Made by a program: the position numbers and the translations under genes. Under the pieces are notes generated by a model. The model was not told the DNA's origin, ran no database searches, and was given only the letters and a program-made list of their open reading frames with translations. Below are positions 57,640 to 64,000 of a stretch of DNA of 64,000 nt, one piece after another (the stretch's first letter is position 1; every line of letters starts with the position of its first letter). This DNA comes from Stereocaulon alpinum (taxonomy: Eukaryota; Ascomycota; Lecanoromycetes; Lecanorales; Stereocaulaceae), in contig JAEUBA010000025.1 of NCBI GenBank assembly GCA_018257865.1, positions 248,001 to 312,000 on the forward strand, given 5' to 3'.

Positions 57640-58223
57640 ATGTCCCAGGCAACCCTGCGCCACTTGGCGAGATGCGTTCCTCTTATCCGTCAAAGACAGC
57701 TCCTCTCCTCAACACCATTGAGAAGTCTCTGAACCCTCCAACCTCTTCGCAGTACAAAAGAGCAGCCATATCGACCTGCAGAGATTGACCAGGCCTGCGG
57801 CGTTCCTCAGGATTCGGTTGAGGCAGGGCCTCGCTCACCAGCCGGTGTTCTTGGGCCAGAGTTGTGGTAAGCATTGTTGGCCGAGCTCTTATGTTCGGAT
57901 CTGTTCCTATACTGATCATACCATGCTGTCTACAGGGTTATCGGTCCCGTTGCGTTAAAGACCATCATTGGCCATTACTACTTTATCCCAAGCTCTGCTT
58001 CTAAATCCGGCCAAGCTATGCAAAAGAGAATTCTTGGTATGAACGTCGGACCATCTTCTACATAACCACTGCCTGATTCGTGACATAAGACTCGCGGAAG
58101 GCAGTAGAGTGGCGCGAAGGCGATAGGAAGGAAGAGGAGACTGATGCGGAGAAGATGGAGGAAGCGGAGCTCATCAGAAAGGCAGCAAGGGAAAAGAGAA
58201 TGAAGGCGACAAAGGCAAGATAG
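57640..58223 (+). CDS. Small probable mitochondrial protein, with in-frame TGA
   Basis: Three exons fit in phase (57640-57866, 57936-58036, 58090-58223; 462 nt). The N-terminus (MSQATLRHLARCVPLIRQRQ, then LLSSTPLRSL) has the Arg/Leu/Ser bias of a mitochondrial presequence. Later parts are LWVIGPVALKTIIGHYYFIPSS, a possible single hydrophobic helix, and a charged C-terminal helix (EEAELIRKAAREKRMKATKAR). Codon 31 is TGA (57730-57732), after which the frame continues unbroken for 122 codons. No downstream ATG would preserve a sensible protein. Either a sequence error, a nonsense mutation, or an undetected intron. I do not recognise the family; 153 residues plus one stop codon. Confidence 0.5.
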
Positions 58224-59337
58224 CGCCGGTTACTGCAAGAACACACCAAAAACGAGGATACGTTTTCCTTTACAATAGTGGGCATCGGTTGGTGACTAGG
58301 CGAACGGTGTCAATCTTGCAGGGTTGGACAGCGGCCTGGTCCAAGCTCTATTGAACCAGCCGTTTTATGAACTCTTAATGCGTCACAAACTTCACTATTT
58401 AGTGCGTGCTCATAAGTGCCCCTTCTACAGCTCGTTAGTAGCACGCTCGAGTCTTCCTCACACTTCTCGGAACATCAATATACCAGAAGCTTCAAGTTCG
58501 CAAGCCTCAGAAACTGCTGCTCGTGGGAAATCGGAATCCTTCCAGTGCCACAGATTGACTGAAGATCGCTACATTGATCTTTGCCAATTTGGCATCACCT
58601 ATGCTCCACGCTAAGCCGCTACTGGACAATTGTTCGTGGGATTCAATTGGTTTCACGACTCTCTTCAGGATTGAATAAGAGATCAATACAAAGGAGTGTC
58701 TTGCCTGCTGCTGAGGAATGTACTCATGAGTGTTCGTATGAAACGGAAAGTGGAGATGAGCAGCGCATACTTAGCCGTGCTACGGACAAGGCAGGGAACT
58801 TTCAGTGTCCTAATCCACAATAGGACTTACCGGGTGTGGCATGTATGGGGTATGGGGTGTCGAGGGAAATTAATGGTCGCTGACTGAAAGAGTGCCTCGT
58901 CAGACTCGAGCATTAAGAACATATAGTGTTACCGGCTACTACTCAATTGACAACGAATCCACAGCATATGTATTGATTTGTCAACTTGATATCTGCGTAG
59001 ATTGGATTTTCTAGCGACCGGAGTCAGCCGAAGAATCGTTATCAATTCGAAAAACCTACCTTGAAGTTCGTACTCAAACAACGTCCTCTGCGCTTTATCC
59101 TTTCAGCGATGCTATGCAAGACTTCTAGCGTGTACAAGCAGGATCATGTCTAGATAAGAAGCCAGTCTAGACCATCTCTCAAGGTCGGGTTGCTTTCGGG
59201 TTTTTAGGCCGACGTCAGCGTCAAGAGCGGACAGGGCATGAGCTGTGCACGTTGCTGGAGATTTTACACTTTCTCTGTGCTCCGAACTATGGCAAGATTT
59301 CTTTGTCATCGACGACAATGCACGGACCAATTGGCTA
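58224..59337. other. Intergenic
   Basis: About 1.1 kb. Frames present are short and begin without good context. No motif or repeat seen. Confidence 0.4.
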
Positions 59338-60216
59338 TTAAGCCTCATTCGGGGATTCTACTCTGCAGCGGCCAGAAGCTCGCTGCTCGCTGCTCGCTGC
59401 AAGTCTGGTCCCGTTATGTTCGCTCCACATAAAACCTTCTTTCAACCAGCTCCATCCGACGTACGCTTTGAGCTCCTTATCCAAGGGTAAAACACGTTTC
59501 CACTCCGGTTCAAAGCCCTTCTCTGTCGCCCCTGTACCCAGCCAATCCTTCGCCAGCCCTCTCATCTCATCACGATGAAAGATGCGGAAGCTATCGAGGG
59601 CGTAGGGACCAACTCCTGGCAGGTGAGCAATCTCCCACTCGTTTTCTGTATCAGTTGCGAGAGATGTCAAAGGGTATCCTTTCCGGCGATATCGCCGTAA
59701 TGGGGTGGGAGGATTTTCGATCCAGGTTCGTCCGAGAGCGATGCAGCGCCGGGCACGTATATTTTGCAGGCCTAAGGGTCGGAGGAGTGTGATGAGCTCT
59801 TCCAGGCAGGCTTCAGAAAGACTCTTGGGATTAGGATACTTCTCAATCAGGGCGGAAAAGACAGGTCGTGCTTGGATGCCAGAGGTTTGATTCCAGAGCA
59901 TGGCTTGAACAACAAGGAAATAGAGGTTGTGGGCGAGCTTTTCTTGTATCAACGGGAAAGTGTCCGCTCGAATACTTGGGAATGGGTGCCGGCTTTGCGG
60001 GCTGTATGGAGCATGTCTACTAAGTTTTCGTTGGCGATTCGGTTTCCGTGTTCCTTGCTGGCTTCCGTTTCTGGTCGTTTTTGTTTTGACTGAAGAGGTT
60101 TGGGATTGAGGCGTTTTCCGCAGCAATGCCGCACTACTTTTAGTCATAGAACGAGTGATTCGACGTCGAGAAGGAGGGTCAGACCCTGCTGGATCAGTGG
60201 AGACTTGTTTACTCAT
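59338..60216 (-). CDS. HhH-GPD DNA glycosylase, MBD4-like
   Basis: Intronless, 292 aa, ATG at 60216. The first 90 residues are basic, Ser/Thr-rich and disordered. The catalytic domain has LIQEKLAHNLYFLVVQAMLWNQ, then helix-hairpin-helix HLPGVGPYALDS with the conserved Gly-Val-Gly turn, and the aspartate region SFRIFHRD and DKELKAYVGWSWLKEGF. This order matches the MBD4 glycosylase domain, which removes T or U opposite G after deamination of (methyl)cytosine; the methyl-CpG binding domain itself is absent, as in plants and fungi. Likely nuclear. Length is normal for fungal members. Confidence 0.85.
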   Translation of the reverse strand: MSKQVSTDPAGSDPPSRRRITRSMTKSSAALLRKTPQSQTSSVKTKTTRNGSQQGTRKPNRQRKLSRHAPYSPQSRHPFPSIRADTFPLIQEKLAHNLYFLVVQAMLWNQTSGIQARPVFSALIEKYPNPKSLSEACLEELITLLRPLGLQNIRARRCIALGRTWIENPPTPLRRYRRKGYPLTSLATDTENEWEIAHLPGVGPYALDSFRIFHRDEMRGLAKDWLGTGATEKGFEPEWKRVLPLDKELKAYVGWSWLKEGFMWSEHNGTRLAASSEQRASGRCRVESPNEA

Positions 60217-60849
60217 GCTGGCAGCCCAAGGCGCACAGAGCCGTGTAGTGCGAGAGTAAGTCGAGTCGGCGCGTGTTACAGCAGAGAATGTAGTACAATA
60301 TATATATATAGCAGTATCTGTGTTACGTTAACAATCCGAAGAGGAACAAGCTATCCCAAGACGCTGTCAATTGCGGAATTGTAAGATTACAGTTTGTCTA
60401 GGTAAGAGGATGATCTCCTGAGACGTCAAATGGGCCCTGAAACGGCTCCTCCGAGACGGACTGAACCCGAGATTTCTGGGGACACCTCCAGCACTCTAGG
60501 CGAAACGCTAAGCTTTGTCTAGGGGGCAGCCTGGGCGGCCGAATGATGGTTGACAGGGGCGAGACCTTCCATGATGAGTCAGCACCCGCCCTCGGTCCGA
60601 TCAGGTCGTCATCTTCGTCATCGACACTGAACGGAATTAGCATCCACCCACTGTTATACTGAAGTAGTAGCTTCTATAGGATGCACTTTTTGAGATCAAG
60701 GCAACTCGCCATCAATGAATATGCCCGTGTAGCGCTTCAAGCAAGGCTAGAGTGTACCCTCCACCCACGGTTACATTGAACGGCGCAAAGGGAACAAGTT
60801 GGAAACGGTTTGTGGTTGCAACTAGCCCGCAGCGTTCTCGACAGATCTT
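60217..60849. other. Intergenic
   Basis: Contains a short TA run at 60298-60311 upstream of the glycosylase. Nothing else. Confidence 0.45.
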
Positions 60850-61226
60850 TCATGCTTCAGAAATCTCTCGATCCGTAGAGGCATTTCTGCCTTGCCGCAA
60901 ATCGAACCTTCTCATGTTGCATAAGAGAGCTTCGCGATCTTGCAGATTTTCTTCTAACGAGCAGTCATAGCGCAACACCGCTCGAGCATCGGCCAACATT
61001 AACTTACACATCCCTTCATACTCGTGTTCACCAGTCGAGAAGTCCTCTGCTGAAAACAGCTCCAGGGCACAGGCTGTGTAACGCGCCTTCTCGCTCCTCT
61101 GCTTGAGCCAGTAGAGCATTGCTGCTTCCACACGTGGACCCCAAACTCTTGATCGATCAAATCATATCCGTCAAGAGTATCCACAGCCATTCTGAAGGCC
61201 ATTTCTCTCCCTGTGGATTGTCTCAC
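60850..61226 (-). pseudogene. Frameshifted remnant of a fungal protein
   Basis: A minus-strand start reads MAFRMAVDTLDGYDLIDQEFGV in one frame (from about 61199) and the next frame takes over as VEAAMLYWLKQRSEKARYTACAL, EDFSTGEHEYEGMCKLMLA and MRRFDLRQGR, ending at 60850. The two read as one protein if a base is lost near 61135. No splice pair fits in the short overlap. The helical, charged character is like uncharacterised fungal proteins. Probably a pseudogene or a sequence error. Confidence 0.35.
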
Positions 61227-61617
61227 GGCTTTTCTGGAACCGGTGGTGGATCAAACATCGCTGCAAGGAATGGCAGCGTCGCCGTCGAGGAAGATGCTCA
61301 AATCCACGATATGCCTGAATAGCTAACAAGACAGAGATTCGAGGTGAATTAAGATACCTTCAATGAATGTGCTAGTATGATTACAGTTCCGAAGGATGTA
61401 ACGAGTGGAAAAAATCGATGTCATGGCAGTGTAGTCATGACAAGCCCTGGTTTGCCAAATTCTGGCTCAGAAACCACTAAACGCATCCTTTCATGCATAC
61501 ACGGTCAAATCAGTAACATGCACAGAAGACCAAACCTGTTCTAATTCGTTATTACAGCTCCAGAGCCCATTGATTCAAATTCAGTGAATGTCCGCACGGC
61601 CGCAATGTGCAATTCGA

Positions 61618-62418
61618 TTAAACTCCCAAAGTCCCATCGACACGGTAAATGAACCCTTCCCTCATCTCTTCGAGATGACCCTCTCCCAAGTTCGCCCACG
61701 CGTCTGGCCCGGGGACGCTACGAACATATCCGAAGCGTCCATGACGCATATAGTATTGTCCCTTAGCTTCAAGGGCATGCCACCTACAAGTATCTTAGTC
61801 AGCAAATCTGTTCAGTAACAAGGACAGGAGTGTTGAGATGGTTTCAACAATGCATCTTAGGGCATCCCTCTCCGAAGATACACGACACGGGAAGGCACTA
61901 TACTTACTGCACGCCTCCATTCTCGATCTTGACCAGGATTGGCGTAGAAGTTTCGAAAGCGGGCCCATAGTGTTTGATGATATTTGGGTCGATGATGTTC
62001 TCCAAGTCGACAGGGTTGTTAGAATAGCCCTTGGGAATTTGATGCTTGGGAAGCTTGTGCCAAACGAATGTTGACTGGGAACACATACGCATTAGCAAGC
62101 GAACCAACGAGTCTGCTAGCATAGGAGAGGATCCCTTACTGATACTTCTTTTTTCAAGAGCATAGGGTAGCTCTGGGTCGTTGCCACGGGATCCTCGGAA
62201 TTGTGGGCACGAAGATTCACACCTTTATAGGCTGGCATAGATTCTATTGGTGCTTCGGCCATCGCCATTGGATTCTTGCGGGCGAATGTGTCCAGATCAA
62301 CGCAAGTAAAGGCAGACAGGTCAACGGATGTGTTGAGCGCACGGATACTCGATGGTGGATTGCCGAGTACTGGGGCTGTTGGCTTCCATTTGATCAAGCT
62401 GAGGGAGCGACGGTACAT
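61618..62418 (-). CDS. Three-exon protein of unknown function
   Basis: Exons 62418-62140, 62074-61908 and 61783-61618 (introns 65 and 124 nt) sum to 612 nt, 203 aa. The protein starts with a basic segment (MYRRSLSLIKWKP), has Ala/Met-rich middle, and then blocks with conserved look: STFVWHKLPKHQIPKGY, DPNIIKHYGPAFETSTPILVKIENGG, WHALEAKGQYYMRHGRFGYVRS and ending DGTLGV. All phases agree, and the third exon continues the sense of the second, so the model is well supported though no domain is recognised. Subcellular site cannot be told. Confidence 0.62.
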
Positions 62419-64000
62419 TCTGTTAGGGATGGCGAGTCTGCTTGCGGTGGTACTTGCGTGGTATGGAAGTATTTCTGGTAAACAGCTGATTGTATTGATT
62501 CGTGTCTATCTGTGGGATTGTAGGAGGGAAGGATGGGCTCCAATTATCAGGGGATTTGATAGTCGAGGAACAAAGTGTCAAGTGAATGTACTGAATCGCA
62601 GCATATGTCATGTATTAAAGAATGACTTCCGGTGTTACAATTTGAAGCATGATTTGCTGCACGTCTCACTAACATAGTGTTTTGGAGTGGCGGGGAGAGC
62701 CAGGCTCTACAGACTTCTCCCCTTAAGGTGTCACAACTACATTTAGCCACGCTGGCGCTGTGACTGTGTGTATACAAGACCAAGGCGCATTAGACTTTTT
62801 CAACTGGTCGAAGCTATTGGAGTAGGAATACGATTTCCCAAAGGTGAAAAGGTATAATCGCGAATATAGTAAAGCAATGGTCTCTGAAGGCCGGATACCA
62901 CTTTGAGGAGACAGTTCATTTACCAGGATCGAGTGTACTTGGACTTCAGCAAGTGAAGTTGTGTGTTGTAATTTGTTCTCAAAGCAAAACACCACTTAAG
63001 AACGAAATAACACAAATCACGCAGCTATGGTCTGTCGAACTATTGTTCCTGAATGCCATAGCTGCTTTCACCACTCATAATTGGAAAAGTAACCAGAATG
63101 ACTGAGCGGACTCGTCGTCAAAGTACCGAGGCTGCCTCGTCAAAAACAAGAAAAGCTCCATGCATGGCCGTTACAAGTAAGCCCTAAGAGTGCGAATAGT
63201 GACTTAACCTGGGGGTCTCGTAGGGCACTTCTAGGGCTCACGTTCCCGTGCTTCTCCGGGATGCTATGAAATCATACTGCTTCTTGACGAGGGGCCATAG
63301 AGAGCTTGCCAAAAAAATCTTCCGAATGCTTGACTGGGAAGGCCATAATCGCTCACCTCCAAGGTCACCTAAATCCGAGACTATGTCCCGAAGTCCGAGT
63401 ATTTCAACTCAAGTTTGTTCACATATGTCCCAGGAATAGCGCTTGTGAGTCAGAAAGAGATTGGCTAAATACGCGTTGAGTATCTCTGTTGTACAAACCT
63501 CGACTCAGGGGCGCTAAAACTCAGACCCTAGAACGAAGTGCTTAGCGGTGCAAAGGTCACCTATACATAACCTCGAATTTTTAATATCTGGTCTCGGTAC
63601 GATATGCCCGGAGGGTGCGGTAGTGGCGGCGAATTCTGTGCATCTATTGTGGTTACTCTAAAATAATAAGGGTAATTTGTAGATTCTTTAATAGGGGGTG
63701 CCGGCTACTTATGTGCTCTAGGTGGTGGCGCGCTAGCGGTTGACTAAGCAACAGGCCTGAGAGCTGATATTCCATCGGGTTAGCATATAGTGGGCACGGA
63801 GTACATGTCACAGCTTAGGGGTGCGGAGTATCAAAGACCTTCGAGGGCTGCCTTAAGCCAATCTGGGGCCAGGTTGGACCCTACCGCATGGCCCGGTCAA
63901 TCACGCGCGCCATCTCGATGAGAAGGCTCTTGCCAGCAGTGACCTTCGTCTACATGCTAATGGTTGGTCAGCATGGTCGGGGTTTGCCATAATCTACGAC
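62419..64000. other. No supported gene; possible exon at the right edge
   Basis: Short frames only up to about 63880. On the minus strand, 63950-63885 reads KVTAGKSLLIEMARVIDRAM between a possible acceptor (CATGTAG) and a possible donor (GCGGTAGG). It may be an exon of a gene lying outside the window, but is too short to call. Confidence 0.3.

Noticed and set aside
63885..63950. GKSLLIEMARVI as a P-loop ATPase fragment
   Set aside because: Too short, and the GK is not preceded by a proper Walker A glycine pattern.

Overview
The window looks like nuclear DNA of a filamentous ascomycete (Pezizomycotina; the class cannot be fixed by reading, Dothideomycetes is my guess). Genes are broken by many short introns (mostly 46-106 nt, GT...AG, with CTAAC/CTGAC-like branch sites), coding density is moderate, and the gene set is typical of such fungi: GABA permease, SSU1-type sulfite pump, RDS1-like ferritin-fold protein, thaumatin-like protein, GPI-anchored wall protein, SDA1, prefoldin subunit 4 and ribosomal protein S5. 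Exon models were built by hand from splice sites and reading phase; where given, exon sums are whole multiples of three.

Layout. 1-7.7 kb: 3' part of an AIM3-like gene, a GH125 mannosidase, a small conserved protein and an ELO-family elongase with a long charged tail. 8.7-14.0 kb: a tandem pair of paralogous Zn2Cys6 regulators with extra CxxC zinc modules; the first copy has an in-frame TGA, the second carries an additional partial Zn2Cys6 cluster at its C-terminus. 14.5-22.7 kb: AAA ATPase, MFS transporter, prefoldin 4 and, divergently, a GABA permease with clustered GATA sites upstream. 23-26 kb: a stretch of broken or poorly resolved coding sequence. 26.4-28.5 kb: a protein resembling the winged-helix and TPR part of a fungal NLR without its NTPase. 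28.6-30.4 kb: AT-rich spacer. 30.4-40.8 kb: SDA1, a four-helix membrane protein, thaumatin-like protein, GPI protein and the RDS1-like gene. 40.8-43.4 kb: gene-poor, with a CTA microsatellite. 43.4-53.9 kb: dense housekeeping block (MYND protein, Hsp70-like, carnosine N-methyltransferase-like, proteasome chaperone-like, RPS5, peroxisomal thioesterase). 54-64 kb: an interrupted frame, SSU1, a small probably mitochondrial protein with an in-frame TGA, an MBD4-like DNA glycosylase, a frameshifted remnant and a three-exon protein of unknown function.

Several neighbours share divergent promoters (PFD4/GABA permease, CARNMT/PAC4-like, RPS5/thioesterase, SSU1/mitochondrial protein). There is no sign of a secondary-metabolite cluster, intact transposon, tRNA, rRNA or CRISPR array. 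The best candidate for something undescribed is the Zn2Cys6 pair at 8.7-14.0 kb, in particular the double-cluster architecture of the second copy. A repeated caution is that single-base lesions (in-frame stops, one-base frameshifts) occur at several loci, so either decay or sequence error must be considered.
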